From an uncultured Pseudomonadota bacterium (GTDB lineage: Bacteria > Myxococcota_A > Polyangia > HGW-17): DNA of 46,701 bases. The position numbers and the translations under genes were made by a program. The stretch lies in contig CALKWH010000248.1 in NCBI GenBank assembly GCA_938004375.1, positions 1 through 46,701 of the forward strand, written 5' to 3'. Under the pieces are notes generated by a model, which saw only the letters and a list, made by a program, of their open reading frames with translations, was not told the origin of the DNA and did no database searches. Of this stretch, positions 1 through 9,066 are shown one piece after another; position 1 is the first letter of the stretch; every line of letters starts with the position of its first letter.

Positions 1-44
1 ATCGTATTCGGTGACTGGAGTTCAGACGTGTGCTCTTCCGATCT
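1..44. other. Illumina adapter at contig end (artefact)
   Basis: Positions 11-44 match the standard Illumina multiplexing read-2 adapter, ending in the usual CTCTTCCGATCT. The ten bases before it fit the end of the P7 oligo (AT) plus an 8-base index. None of this is genomic. Genomic sequence begins at about position 45. Any reading frame crossing this stretch carries adapter-derived residues, such as the tail IGRAHV on the minus strand. Confidence 0.97.
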
Positions 45-360
45 CCTCGGCGAGTCGGTCCAGGCGCTCGAGACACACGGCGATGTTGAAGAGCAGGAAG
101 TCGCGGGGCTCGAGCTGGTGGGCACGGCGGAAGTGGCCGAGGGCGCCCTCGTAGTCCCGGGCCAGATAGAGCCTGCGCGCCTCTCGATAGTGACCGGCGG
201 CCGTGGTCGGCTCGGCGGCGGGGGGCTGCGTCGCGGGGGAGGGCACCGGGGACCTGGGCGGCGCCGGAGCGCCGGTGGTCGGCCACAGGACCAGCAACAG
301 CGGAACCAGCGACCGGAGCCAGATCCCGGGGTTCAGGAGTCGTCGGCTACGGAAGGCCAT
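45..360 (-). CDS. TPR-repeat exported protein, 3' end missing
   Basis: The start ATG is at 360 and the gene runs off the contig into adapter, so the C-terminus is lost. About 105 genuine residues remain. A basic N-terminus (MAFRSRRLL) is followed by a hydrophobic stretch (LVPLLLVLW), suggesting a signal peptide or anchor. A Pro/Ala/Thr-rich linker follows, then TPR-like helices: YREARRLYLARDYEGALGHFRRAHQLEP and the start of a next repeat. Proteins of this shape in Myxococcota are usually periplasmic or membrane-anchored scaffolds. The start overlaps the stop of the upstream propeller gene by 14 bases, so the two are likely co-transcribed and translationally coupled. The function cannot be set from this fragment. 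Confidence 0.72.
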
Positions 361-2221
361 GGGAGAAGACGATCAGGGCATCGCCCAGGCCGGCGCTGGT
401 GTTTTGGGGAAACTGACCCAAGGTGTAGCCCACGCCGATCACGCGCGCCGTGGCGTCGGAGGCGACGGCCAGCAGGCGGTCCTCGGCCGGTGTCCCCCAC
501 TTGCGGCTCCAGGTCGGAGTGCCGTCGAGCGCCCACTTCGAAATGAAGGCGTCGCCGGAGCCGGCCGGGGGGGCGCCGTCCAACGGGCCGTCGGTGCGGC
601 CGACGACGTAGAGGACGCCCGCGGACACGAGGAGCCCGTTGCCGTAGTCGTTCTCCGTGGTGCCGTGCTGGCGGATCCAGGCGGTGTCGCCGGTCGCCGA
701 GAAGCGGGCCACGAAGGCGTCGTAGCCGCCCAGGCTGCCCTGGCCCCACAGGTCACCCACCGTGTAGCCGACGAGCATCACGGCGCCGTCGGCCGGGTCG
801 ACGGCCACGCCGTTGGCGCCGTCGTTGCCCGAGGTGCCGAGCTGGCGGGTCCACAGTCGCAGTCCGTCGGTGTCGTGCTTGGTGACGAACACGTCGTTGT
901 TGCCCTGGTGCTGGTTGCCGTGGAGGGCGCCGAAGGTGTTGCCGCCCACGAACACCGCATTGGCCGCGTCCACGGCGACCCCGTAGGCATAGTCGTTGCC
1001 GGTGGTGCCCCACTGGCGCGTCCAGGACTTGGCGCCTTCGGCGGTCCACTTCACCAGGAACACGTCCACGGCACCGGCGTTGACGTTGCCGTCCATGCCG
1101 CCGTAGGTGTACCCGGCGACCAGGACCTGGCCGTTGCCGTCCACAGCCACGGAGGTGCCGTAGTCGCCCACGGGAGTGCCCCACTGCCGGATCCACTGGA
1201 GCTGGCCCAGCGAGTTGTACTTCGCCAGGAAGGCGTCGTCGTTGCCCGCCGAGGTGGCGCCGGGGAGGGCGCCCCGGGTCGTCCCCGTGACGTAGAGGTT
1301 GCCGGCGGCGTCCAGGGCCACACCGTTGGCCTCGTCGTCCGAGGCGGTGCCCAGAAGGCGCGTCCAGGCGCGATCGCCGGTGGCGGGGTTGACGCGGGCG
1401 ACGAAGGCGTCGAGGCCGCCGCCGGCCGTCTCGCCGTCCAGGGTGCCCGAGACCGCCCCGACGACGACGACCTGGTGATCGGCGGTCATGGCCGCGTCGG
1501 TGGCGCGGTCCTCGCCGGCGGTGCCGAACTGGCGCAACACGTTGCAGTTGGCGGTCTCGTACTGGCAGGTGCTCTTGCAGGACAGCGTGCCCGGCGGGAG
1601 TCCCAGGGTGGCGCAGGTGTTGGTGCCCATCGCGGACAGGTCGCACACCTCGCCGTGGTCGGTCTGGATGACCCCGTCTCCGCAGCGCTCGCAGGCGGCC
1701 GCGTCGAAGGCGCAGGCTTCGGTGCAGGCGAGCTCGCCGCCGTAATGCCCGAGGGTCAGGCAGGTCACGTTGTCGGGGATCGAGCCGTCGCAGTCTTCAT
1801 GCTCGGCGTCCAGCTCCCCGTCGCCGCAGCGGCCGGAGGCGGCGCAGCCGGCGTCGTCGAGCCGGCAGGTCTCGGTGCAGGCGAGCTCGCCGCCGTGATA
1901 GCCCAGTTGCTCGCATGTGGCGCCGGCGAGGGCCTCCCCGTCGCACTCCTCGTTGGACGAGCCCTGGACGATCCCGTCACCGCAGCGCCCGACGCAGCCG
2001 CTGGTGTTGAACTCGCACTCGGCGTTGCAGGCCAGGGTGCCGCCGTAGAAACCCAGATCGGTGCACGCCGCCGCGCCCAGGTCGGCGCCCTCGCAGATCT
2101 CGACCCCGTTCTTGATGCCGTCCCCGCAGGCGGCGGCCCCTGTGGAGTTCTTCGCGCAGCCGAACGACGTCACGAACCAAATACACGACATCCAAAGTGC
2201 AGCCTTGCCCAGGCGTGTCAT
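347..2221 (-). CDS. Cysteine-module / SBBP beta-propeller lipoprotein
   Basis: The protein has 624 residues. ATG at 2221 is preferred over an in-frame TTG at 2227 because GGAGG lies 6 bases upstream of the ATG. A signal sequence ends near FGCAKN, a plausible but imperfect lipobox. Next come four six-cysteine modules of the myxobacterial type, each opening with CGDG and containing a GYHGGELAC-like core. The C-terminal half has seven repeats of about 57 residues (WGTxxxDYxxxVAVD...DAFVxKW...WTR), the SBBP propeller family. Seven repeats fit one closed seven-bladed propeller. The inferred picture is a surface protein with a disulfide-stiffened stalk and a propeller head. The ligand is unknown. 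A protein of the same plan but with an RCC1 propeller is encoded at 38814-40877. Confidence 0.88.
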   Translation of the reverse strand: MTRLGKAALWMSCIWFVTSFGCAKNSTGAAACGDGIKNGVEICEGADLGAAACTDLGFYGGTLACNAECEFNTSGCVGRCGDGIVQGSSNEECDGEALAGATCEQLGYHGGELACTETCRLDDAGCAASGRCGDGELDAEHEDCDGSIPDNVTCLTLGHYGGELACTEACAFDAAACERCGDGVIQTDHGEVCDLSAMGTNTCATLGLPPGTLSCKSTCQYETANCNVLRQFGTAGEDRATDAAMTADHQVVVVGAVSGTLDGETAGGGLDAFVARVNPATGDRAWTRLLGTASDDEANGVALDAAGNLYVTGTTRGALPGATSAGNDDAFLAKYNSLGQLQWIRQWGTPVGDYGTSVAVDGNGQVLVAGYTYGGMDGNVNAGAVDVFLVKWTAEGAKSWTRQWGTTGNDYAYGVAVDAANAVFVGGNTFGALHGNQHQGNNDVFVTKHDTDGLRLWTRQLGTSGNDGANGVAVDPADGAVMLVGYTVGDLWGQGSLGGYDAFVARFSATGDTAWIRQHGTTENDYGNGLLVSAGVLYVVGRTDGPLDGAPPAGSGDAFISKWALDGTPTWSRKWGTPAEDRLLAVASDATARVIGVGYTLGQFPQNTSAGLGDALIVFSHGLP

Positions 2222-2342
2222 GACCAACCTCCGCTGGTGAAATAAGGGTCGCCGATGTCCGAAGGTGGCCTCGGCAACACACTAAAATAGCATGAATCTC
2301 CTGCCAGGGAAGCAAATTTTCCGGTATTGGGCGAGACTCCTG

Positions 2343-2371
2343 TTGCATCCATGCGCCGGTTTGAGTATTTT
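2343..2371 (+). promoter_or_regulatory. Candidate sigma-70 promoter before grpE
   Basis: TTGCAT at 2343-2348 and TATTTT at 2366-2371 are separated by 17 bases, in the AT-rich gap between divergent genes. The predicted start of transcription lies only a few bases before the ribosome site (GGAGG, 2380-2384), which would give a very short leader. This makes the call tentative. No heat-shock (sigma-32 or CIRCE) element was recognised. Confidence 0.3.
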
Positions 2372-2388
2372 CGCGCAGTGGAGGTCCA

Positions 2389-2673
2389 ATGATTATGAGC
2401 CACGAGGATAACCCGACCACGCCAGAGCTGCCCGCGCGGGATCCAGTCTCTCCGGGAACCGCCCCGGCCGAGGAGGCGCCCGCCAACACCGCCCCCGTGC
2501 CCCAGGTCATGGAGGAGGAAATCACCGGCGTCGTCGCCGAAGCGATCCCCGGCAAAGAGCCGTCCCCGAGTGCAGGTGCCGCCACGGACATCCCCATGGA
2601 GGTGGGCACCCCGCCTCCGGTGGCTCCGGGGACGGGTCCGACCGGCGCGGGCGGGTTCGAACCGGCCGGCTAG
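2389..2673 (+). CDS. GrpE N-terminal region, ends at in-frame TAG
   Basis: This 94-residue open frame starts at ATG 2389 (a second ATG lies at 2395) just after GGAGG at 2380-2384. It is acidic and Pro/Ala/Thr-rich, with no predicted fold, typical of the variable N-terminal arm of GrpE. It stops at TAG 2671-2673. The same frame then continues without another stop into the conserved GrpE core. The 45 bases between the stop and the next possible start (2674-2718) keep the G/C-ending codon pattern and acidic residues (FDPDDVVEEP), so they look like coding sequence. This is best read as the first part of one grpE gene broken by a point mutation or a base-call error. Confidence 0.6.
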   Translation: MIMSHEDNPTTPELPARDPVSPGTAPAEEAPANTAPVPQVMEEEITGVVAEAIPGKEPSPSAGAATDIPMEVGTPPPVAPGTGPTGAGGFEPAG

Positions 2674-2718
2674 TTCGACCCCGACGACGTCGTCGAGGAG
2701 CCCACCGCGACGGGGACC

Positions 2719-3231
2719 GTGTACGACGCGTTGTCGCGCCGCGTGGTTGAGCTCGAGCACTCCCTCGCCGAGGAGAAGTCCCACCGGCTGCGGGCCCTGG
2801 CCGACCTGGACAACTGGCGAAAACGCTCGGCCCGGGATCAGGCCGTGGCCGTGGGAAAGGCCCAGGCCGACGTGGTGATAGAGTTCCTCCCGGTGCTCGA
2901 CCATCTGGAGCTGGCCCTCGAGCACGTGCGCGAGGGCGCCCCCGTCGACGGAATGCGAGAGGGCGTTTCGATGGTGCTCCGGCAGTTCCGCACCTCCCTG
3001 GCCAAGTTCGGCATCCAGGAAATCGATGCGGCCGGCAAGCCGTTCGATCCCACCTTCCACGAGGCCATGGCACAAAGCCCCAGCGAGGATCTGCCGGCCG
3101 GCTTCGTGGTCAAGCAGTGGCAGAAGGGCTTCATGCTGGGCGACCGGCTGATTCGTCCCTGCCGGGTGGTGGTCTCCTCCGGCCCCGGACCCGCGTCCGA
3201 GAACACGCCGGTGGACCCCACGGAGGATTAA
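2719..3231 (+). CDS. grpE: GrpE nucleotide-exchange factor, core region
   Basis: GrpE releases ADP from DnaK in the Hsp70 cycle. From the possible GTG start at 2719 (170 residues) the family hallmarks are present. There is a long helix with heptad character (VVELEHSLAEEKSHRLRALA), the DLDNWRKR segment, the FLPVLDHLELAL segment, and the C-terminal beta domain with FDPTFHEAM and a closing PCRVVVS strand. It is in frame with the N-terminal part at 2389-2673, separated only by TAG 2671-2673. If the stop is real, restart at GTG 2719 could still yield the whole structured domain, although the site there (CGGGGACC) is weak. dnaK follows after 60 bases in the same direction, so this is a normal grpE-dnaK order. 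Confidence 0.85.
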   Translation: MYDALSRRVVELEHSLAEEKSHRLRALADLDNWRKRSARDQAVAVGKAQADVVIEFLPVLDHLELALEHVREGAPVDGMREGVSMVLRQFRTSLAKFGIQEIDAAGKPFDPTFHEAMAQSPSEDLPAGFVVKQWQKGFMLGDRLIRPCRVVVSSGPGPASENTPVDPTED

Positions 3232-3291
3232 CCGAGGACCGCGCTCACCCGGGCGGTCGCACTGTCGGCGCGCCAGGGCCAGGAAGGCACG

Positions 3292-5106
3292 ATGGGCAAA
3301 CTCATTGGCATCGATCTGGGAACCACGAACTCCTGCGTGGCCGTGATGCAGCAGGACCAGCCGCTGGTCATCCCCAATTCCGAGGGCAGCCGCACCACGC
3401 CCTCCATGGTCAGTTTCACCGGCGCCGAAACGCTGATCGGCCAGCTGGCCAAGCGCGCGCACATCGCCAACGCCCAGAACACGGTCTACGCCGTCAAGCG
3501 CCTCATGGGGCGCAAGTTCCAGGACCCCGAGGTGCAGAAGATGAAGGCGCACAGCGCCTACGCCATCATCGAGGCCGACAACGGGGACGCCTGGGTCTCG
3601 GTGCAGGGGAAGAAGATGAGCGCGGTCGAGGTCTCCTCGCTGGTCCTGCGCAAGATGAAGCAGGTGGCCGAGGAGTACCTGGGCGAGGAGGTGACCGAGG
3701 CAGTCATCACCGTCCCCGCCTATTTCGACGACGCCCAGCGCCAGGCCACCCGAGACGCGGGCAAGATCGCCGGCCTCGAGGTCCGGCGCATCGTGAACGA
3801 GCCCACCGCGGCAGCGCTCGCCTACGGCTTCGCCAAGGACCAGGCCGACGAGATCATCGCGGTCTACGATCTCGGAGGCGGCACCTTCGACATCAGCATC
3901 CTGGAGTTGTCCACGGGCATGTTCCAGGTGCGCTCCACGGCGGGCAACACCTTCCTGGGCGGCGAGGACTTCGACCGCCGCCTCATGGAGCACCTGATCC
4001 ACGGGTTCCGTGAGGCCACCGGGGTCGACATCTCCGGGGATCAGATGGCGCTGCAGCGGGTGAAGGAGGCTGCCGAGAAGGCCAAGATGGAGTTGTCGGC
4101 CGGTCCGGAGACCGACGTGAACCTGCCGTTCCTCGCGGTGAACGAGGCCGGCCCCCAGCACCTGGTGGCCACCCTCGCCCGCGAGGAGTTCGAGTTGATG
4201 GTCATGGATCTGGTCAACGAGACCCTCGAACCGTGTCGCCAGGCGCTCAAGGACGCGGGGCTCACCCCGGCCGACATCGACCACGTGGTCCTCGTGGGCG
4301 GCCAGACCCGCATGCCGCTGGTCCAGCGCAAGGTCGAGGCGTTTTTCGGCAAGAAGCCCTACAAAGGGGTGAACCCCGACGAGATCGTCGCCATGGGCGC
4401 CTGCCTCCAGGGCGGCATCATCGAGGGCACGGTCGAGGACGTGCTGCTGCTCGATGTCGTCCCCCTTAGCATCGGCGTCGAGACCTCGGGCGGCATCTTC
4501 ACCCGAGTCATCGGCCGCAACACGCCGGTACCCACCCGCAAGGCCGTCGTGTTTACCACGGCGGTGGACAACCAGCCCTTCGTCAACATCCATGTGGTGC
4601 AGGGCGAGCGCGAGATGGTCGTCGACGACAAGAGCCTGGCGAACTTCCAGCTCCTGGGGATCCCCCCGGCGCCCCGCGGCGTGCCGCAGATCGAGGTCAC
4701 CTTCGAGCTGGACGCCAATGGCATCCTGAGCGTCACGGCCAAGGACCTGGGCACGGGCAAAGCCCAGTCCGTCAAGGTCACCCCCACCCACGGGCTCACC
4801 CAGGAGAACATCGACCGCATCCGGGCCGAGGGCGAGCTCCACGCCGACGAGGACCGCCGCAAGCGTGCGGGCGCCGAGATGCGCAACCAGGCCGAGACCC
4901 TGATCTACACGACCGAGCGCGCCATCGAAGAATACGCCTCCATGCTCCAGCCCAACGAGCTCGAGGAGATCCAGGCCGACCTGAAGTGGTGCAAGAACAA
5001 GTTGAACTCGTCCGACGACGAGGTCCTCGCCGACGCCATCCGCCGCCTCGAGCTCTCCGCCCACCTCTTCTCCGAGGTCATCTACCGCGACTTCCTCGAC
5101 AAATGA
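3292..5106 (+). CDS. dnaK: Hsp70 chaperone DnaK (short C-terminus)
   Basis: This ATP-driven cytosolic chaperone has 604 residues. The N-terminal ATPase shows phosphate-1 [14 protein letters not shown], the [16 protein letters not shown] segment, phosphate-2 [12 protein letters not shown], and the adenosine segment [14 protein letters not shown]. The linker [15 protein letters not shown] leads into the substrate-binding beta domain and the helical lid. Typical DnaK has about 610-640 residues and ends in a disordered acidic tail. Here the protein ends right after the lid helices (VIYRDFLDK), so the tail is missing. The order is grpE then dnaK. dnaJ is 14 kb away on the other strand. No CIRCE element was seen upstream. 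Confidence 0.96.
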   Translation: MGKLIGIDLGTTNSCVAVMQQDQPLVIPNSEGSRTTPSMVSFTGAETLIGQLAKRAHIANAQNTVYAVKRLMGRKFQDPEVQKMKAHSAYAIIEADNGDAWVSVQGKKMSAVEVSSLVLRKMKQVAEEYLGEEVTEAVITVPAYFDDAQRQATRDAGKIAGLEVRRIVNEPTAAALAYGFAKDQADEIIAVYDLGGGTFDISILELSTGMFQVRSTAGNTFLGGEDFDRRLMEHLIHGFREATGVDISGDQMALQRVKEAAEKAKMELSAGPETDVNLPFLAVNEAGPQHLVATLAREEFELMVMDLVNETLEPCRQALKDAGLTPADIDHVVLVGGQTRMPLVQRKVEAFFGKKPYKGVNPDEIVAMGACLQGGIIEGTVEDVLLLDVVPLSIGVETSGGIFTRVIGRNTPVPTRKAVVFTTAVDNQPFVNIHVVQGEREMVVDDKSLANFQLLGIPPAPRGVPQIEVTFELDANGILSVTAKDLGTGKAQSVKVTPTHGLTQENIDRIRAEGELHADEDRRKRAGAEMRNQAETLIYTTERAIEEYASMLQPNELEEIQADLKWCKNKLNSSDDEVLADAIRRLELSAHLFSEVIYRDFLDK

Positions 5107-5152
5107 AGTTTCATCCACCTATGCAACCCCAGATTCGATGGTTGAGAGTGGC

Positions 5153-8100
5153 ATGAACACACAGTCGTTTTTGGGTAATCGGCGGTTCGAGGTGATTTCC
5201 ATGCTTGGACGGGGCGGCATGGGAGTGGTCTACCAGGTACTGGACCGTGAACGGCAGACGAGGGTGGCGATCAAGACCCTCAATCAGGGGGGGGCTTCCG
5301 AACTATTGCGTCTCAAGCGGGAGTTCCGTGCTCTGCAGGAGCTCGAACACCCCAACCTGATTCAACTTGGGGAGCTCTTCGAAGAGGAGGGGCGCTGGTT
5401 TTTCACGATGGAGCTGGTCGACGGAGAGGACTTCCTGTCCCATGTACGCAGGCCTGATCATGCGGTCCCGTATCATGAGGAGCGCCTTCGCGGGTGTATG
5501 GCCCAGCTTGTGGATGCGCTGGATTTCCTGCACGACTCTGGTCGGGTTCACCGAGACATCAAACCGGAGAATGTCCTCGTCGAGAGCTCCGGTCGGGTCG
5601 TTGTGCTGGATTTCGGGCTGGTTTTCCAGGATGAACCCGGACAACTGAGCCAGGCTGGTTATTACCCGGTCGGGACTGCCGGCTACATGGCCCCTGAGCA
5701 GGCAGCCTCGTTGCCGGTGGGACCCGAGGCGGACTGGTATGCCATCGGAGTCATGCTCTTCGAGTCATTGACAGGGGTGCAGCCGTTCACGGGGGCGTTC
5801 ACCCAGGTGCTGGTGGCCAAAAGCACTCAGACCGCACCCCGGGTGAGGGAGCTATTGCCGACCGCACCGAAGGACCTGGATGAATTGTGCGCCGGGCTCC
5901 TCGAGCCAGAGCCCGGAAAAAGACCAACCGCGCCTGAGATCCTTCGGGTTCTGAGAAAGGGGTCCGTGGCCGCGACGCGCGCAGATGTCTCGATGTCCAG
6001 GAAACTGCCCCTCTTCGTGGGGCGGGATCGGGAGCTCTCCTGGATCGTGGAGGGTCAGGCTTCCGTGTCGCAGGAAGGGTTCAAGGCTCGACTCGTACAT
6101 GGGTCTTCAGGGGTTGGCAAGAGTGAACTGTTCCGCTCGGCGGCACGGGAAATCTTGTCCAGGGAACCCAGCGCATTGTTGCTGTCGGGGCGCTGCAACG
6201 AGCGTGAGTCGCTCTCATACAAGGCGTTCGACGGTGTGGTGGACGGACTCGGGCGGTTCCTGGAAAAACTGTCTCCGGTCGAGCTCGCTTCCCTGCTCCC
6301 GAGGAACCTCGAGCCGCTCGTACGTGTGTTTCCGGTGTTGTCCATGCTGAAGGATTTTCCAGGCGGCGCAGGGTGCGCTCGGTTATCTGGAGACCTGCAG
6401 GAGGTACGGTCCCAGGCCTTCGGCGCGCTTCGCGAGTTGCTGACGAGAATCTCCGACCGCAGACCGGTCATGATCATCCTGGACGACATCCAATGGGTCG
6501 ACGAGGACAGTTTCAAACTGCTGCGGGCGCTGATGCATCCGCCCGGAGCACCGGCGATCTTTCTGATGATGGGCATGCGTACACCAACGGAGTCGGTGGA
6601 AGCAAGAGACCTGGTGGATCGCTTTTGCAGCCATCTTCCGTTCGTGCCGGATTGTCTGGAATTGGGGCTCCTGCCACCGACCGCGGCCGATGAGCTTGTG
6701 CGGGAGTTGTTGTCTTGCCATGAGGCGCTGGTCCGGGTCGACTCGGGTCAGGTGAAGTCAATATCAGAAGAGTCTGCGGGTCATCCGCTCTTCATCCACG
6801 AGCTGGTTCGTCATCTCCATTCAGGCGATGCAGGCCGGATCCATGCGGAACTACGTCTCGATGATGTTCTCTGGAGTCGCATCTGTACCCTCGATGAGGC
6901 GTCGCGCCGGCTGGTCGAGCTCGTCTCGGTCTCGTTCGGTCCCTTGCGCATGGCCCTGGCTGCCGACGTTCTGGGATTGAACCCGGCCGAGGTCTTTCGG
7001 CTGGCGTCCCGCCTCAAGATCCTTCACCTGCTGCGGACCAGCGGACCGAAGGCCCAGGATTGGTTGGAACCGTATCACGACAGGGTGCGGGAGGCTGTTC
7101 TGACACGGTCGGATCCCCAGGTCAAGTTGGACTGGCATCGCCGTGTGGTGGTGGTACTGAGGATGGTCTCTCCCGTCGAACCGGAGCGAATCGCTTCCCA
7201 CCTGGAGGCGATCGGCGCGAACAAGGAAGCATCCCGATATTTCGCGCTGGCTGCCGAGAACGCGATCGCGGCTCTGGCTTTCGATCGCGCGGCCGGGCTT
7301 CTCGCACAGGCCATCGGGTTGCTCTCGGCCTCGGATGTGGACGAGGAAAGCGATGTTTTGCATGCACTGCGGATACGAATGGGTGACGCTCTCAGTGTTG
7401 CCGGACGCGGTCGGGAGGCGGCCGAGGCCCTGCTGTCGGCAGTTCCGGGATCTGGACCTTCCGAGGCGATGGAATTGAGGCGGAGAGCTGCCGAGCAGAT
7501 GTTGATCTCCGGCTTCCTCGACGAAGGATTCAAGTTGAGCGCCCAGGTGCTGGGCTCCCTCGGAATGAAGCTGCCTCGCACGACCTGGGGGGCAGTATTG
7601 TCTCTGGCCTGGAGAAGATTTCTGGTGCGTCTGCGCGGAACGAAATACCGTCAGAGGGACGAGACGCAGATCGCACGCTCCGAGCTCGTTCGAGTCGACA
7701 TCCTGCATTCGATTTCCCGTGGCTTGACCATGACCGATCACATCCGCGGTGCCGACTTCAACACGCGCTTTTTGCTCGCCGCGCTTCGGCTCGGGGAGCC
7801 GAGCAGGATCCTCACGGCCATGACCATCGAGGCGAACTGCGCATCCGGAATGTCCCCAGGATCTCCCTATTCCGTGCGGATCCTGAAATCTTGTGACCAC
7901 ATGCTCGCGAAGTGTCCAAGCGAGGTCGCCTCCGTGTATCTGGACGCAGCTCATGGGATTCATCACTTCATGCTGGGGGAGTGGTCCGTCGCACGGGATC
8001 ATTTCGAGACGTGCATTGATCGATCTGCCGGACTCACAGGCATGTCCTGGGAACGGGGTATGGTGCATTTCCAGTTGATGTGGTCACTGTTTTACATGGG

Positions 8101-8836
8101 GGAGTTCGCCGAAATGCAGCGTCGCATTCCTCCGCTGCTCCAAGACGCGAGGGACCGTGGGGATTTGTTCACCGTGTCGGGGTTGATTCTGGGGCTCTAC
8201 AACATGGTGATTCTGGATAAGGACGGACCACGATGCGCGCAGATGGAGATAGATGAGGTGCTGGAACGCTGGACGGTCCAGGGATACCATCTGCAACATT
8301 ACTGGGCCTTGCTTTCACGGGTTCCCGCCAGGCTGCACGAAGGCCGTGGATCCGCTATTGTCGGGTTCATCCGGAACGAATGGAAGTCACTGAAGCGATC
8401 CTTTCTCATCCACGTTCCGGCGATCCGGGTCGAGAGCCTGATTTTGTTGGGTCGGAGCATCCTGGCGAGCGCCCTCGCCACCCGCGGCGTGGCCCGGCGA
8501 GACTGGTTGGCCCAGATCCCCTCTCTGATTTCACCGCTCATTCATGGAAAGGGAGAGTGGAGTCAGTCCCTCGGCGCGCTCATCGCAGCGGGATGGGAGT
8601 ATCAGTCTGGACGAGAGGCGCAGGCCATGGAGAGCCTCTCCAAGGCCATCGAGAAGCTGGATTCGGCGGGGATGGGACTTTACTCCGCTGCCGCGCGGAT
8701 TCGCCTGGGACGGCTCGAAGGTGGGGATTCCGGTGCGGGGTTGGTGGATCGTGGTTTCGGTTTCTTCCAGAGGCAGGGGGTTCGTGATCCGGCCGGCATG
8801 TTGCGTGTGTTGGCCCCGGGGTTCGATCACGAATGA
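5153..8836 (+). CDS. Ser/Thr protein kinase fused to AAA ATPase and TPR-like region
   Basis: The protein has about 1227 residues. ATG 5153 is preferred over ATG 5138 because GAGAG precedes it. It starts with a Hanks-type kinase: glycine loop LGRGGMGVVY, lysine in VAIKTL, catalytic VHRDIKPENV, metal-binding LDFGLV and GYMAPEQA, all intact. A signalling ATPase follows at about residue 285, with Walker A HGSSGVGKSELF and Walker B MIILDDIQWVDED. The remaining 700 residues are helical and TPR-like. This matches PknK-like kinases common in Myxococcota, where the ATPase and helical part are thought to sense or scaffold. No transmembrane segment was seen, so it is likely cytosolic. Third-codon positions look less GC-biased than in neighbouring genes. 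It starts 46 bases after dnaK. Confidence 0.9.
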   Translation: MNTQSFLGNRRFEVISMLGRGGMGVVYQVLDRERQTRVAIKTLNQGGASELLRLKREFRALQELEHPNLIQLGELFEEEGRWFFTMELVDGEDFLSHVRRPDHAVPYHEERLRGCMAQLVDALDFLHDSGRVHRDIKPENVLVESSGRVVVLDFGLVFQDEPGQLSQAGYYPVGTAGYMAPEQAASLPVGPEADWYAIGVMLFESLTGVQPFTGAFTQVLVAKSTQTAPRVRELLPTAPKDLDELCAGLLEPEPGKRPTAPEILRVLRKGSVAATRADVSMSRKLPLFVGRDRELSWIVEGQASVSQEGFKARLVHGSSGVGKSELFRSAAREILSREPSALLLSGRCNERESLSYKAFDGVVDGLGRFLEKLSPVELASLLPRNLEPLVRVFPVLSMLKDFPGGAGCARLSGDLQEVRSQAFGALRELLTRISDRRPVMIILDDIQWVDEDSFKLLRALMHPPGAPAIFLMMGMRTPTESVEARDLVDRFCSHLPFVPDCLELGLLPPTAADELVRELLSCHEALVRVDSGQVKSISEESAGHPLFIHELVRHLHSGDAGRIHAELRLDDVLWSRICTLDEASRRLVELVSVSFGPLRMALAADVLGLNPAEVFRLASRLKILHLLRTSGPKAQDWLEPYHDRVREAVLTRSDPQVKLDWHRRVVVVLRMVSPVEPERIASHLEAIGANKEASRYFALAAENAIAALAFDRAAGLLAQAIGLLSASDVDEESDVLHALRIRMGDALSVAGRGREAAEALLSAVPGSGPSEAMELRRRAAEQMLISGFLDEGFKLSAQVLGSLGMKLPRTTWGAVLSLAWRRFLVRLRGTKYRQRDETQIARSELVRVDILHSISRGLTMTDHIRGADFNTRFLLAALRLGEPSRILTAMTIEANCASGMSPGSPYSVRILKSCDHMLAKCPSEVASVYLDAAHGIHHFMLGEWSVARDHFETCIDRSAGLTGMSWERGMVHFQLMWSLFYMGEFAEMQRRIPPLLQDARDRGDLFTVSGLILGLYNMVILDKDGPRCAQMEIDEVLERWTVQGYHLQHYWALLSRVPARLHEGRGSAIVGFIRNEWKSLKRSFLIHVPAIRVESLILLGRSILASALATRGVARRDWLAQIPSLISPLIHGKGEWSQSLGALIAAGWEYQSGREAQAMESLSKAIEKLDSAGMGLYSAAARIRLGRLEGGDSGAGLVDRGFGFFQRQGVRDPAGMLRVLAPGFDHE

Positions 8837-9066
8837 GGCACCCTTGACTTTCTACCCGTTCGGATCACCTCGTCCCAGCGTGTCTCTACCACCGCTCGGG
8901 TCGGTTTCGTGAACGCCCGGATACACGTGTGTTGCAAAGTTCACGGATTTTCTCTGACGTGAGCTGAATCACGGGGCATCGCGAGCTGTATGCACGGCAG
9001 GCGAACCCGCGCCGCGATGATGCGAGGCGGGCGAGCCGGCAACCCGCTCCCTGCCGGAGGTGCATC
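8837..9066 (+). promoter_or_regulatory. Intergenic leader with structured inverted repeats
   Basis: This 230-base gap lies between the kinase and the basic exported protein. CGGCAGG at 8995-9001 pairs exactly with CCTGCCG at 9050-9056. Inside it, CCCGC at 9006-9010 pairs with GCGGG at 9027-9031. The closing stem ends directly against the ribosome site GGAGG (9056-9060), so folding could affect ribosome access. No known riboswitch class matched. Confidence 0.3.

Noticed and set aside
28..546. Plus-strand frame starting MCSSDL
   Set aside because: The first residues come from the adapter and the rest is antisense to real genes.
2649..2665. tRNA T-loop-like string GGGTTCGAACC
   Set aside because: It lies in the grpE reading frame and no cloverleaf can be drawn around it.
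2671..2673. TAG as a reassigned (read-through) codon
   Set aside because: TAG is the normal stop of at least five other genes here, and no pyrrolysine-type machinery was seen.
2218..5118. 966-residue minus-strand frame opposite grpE and dnaK
   Set aside because: A shadow of high-GC coding sequence; no family features, and the plus strand carries unmistakable DnaK.
8995..9056. Leader as a GEMM (c-di-GMP) or other known riboswitch
   Set aside because: The stem layout is loosely similar but the conserved internal sequences are absent.
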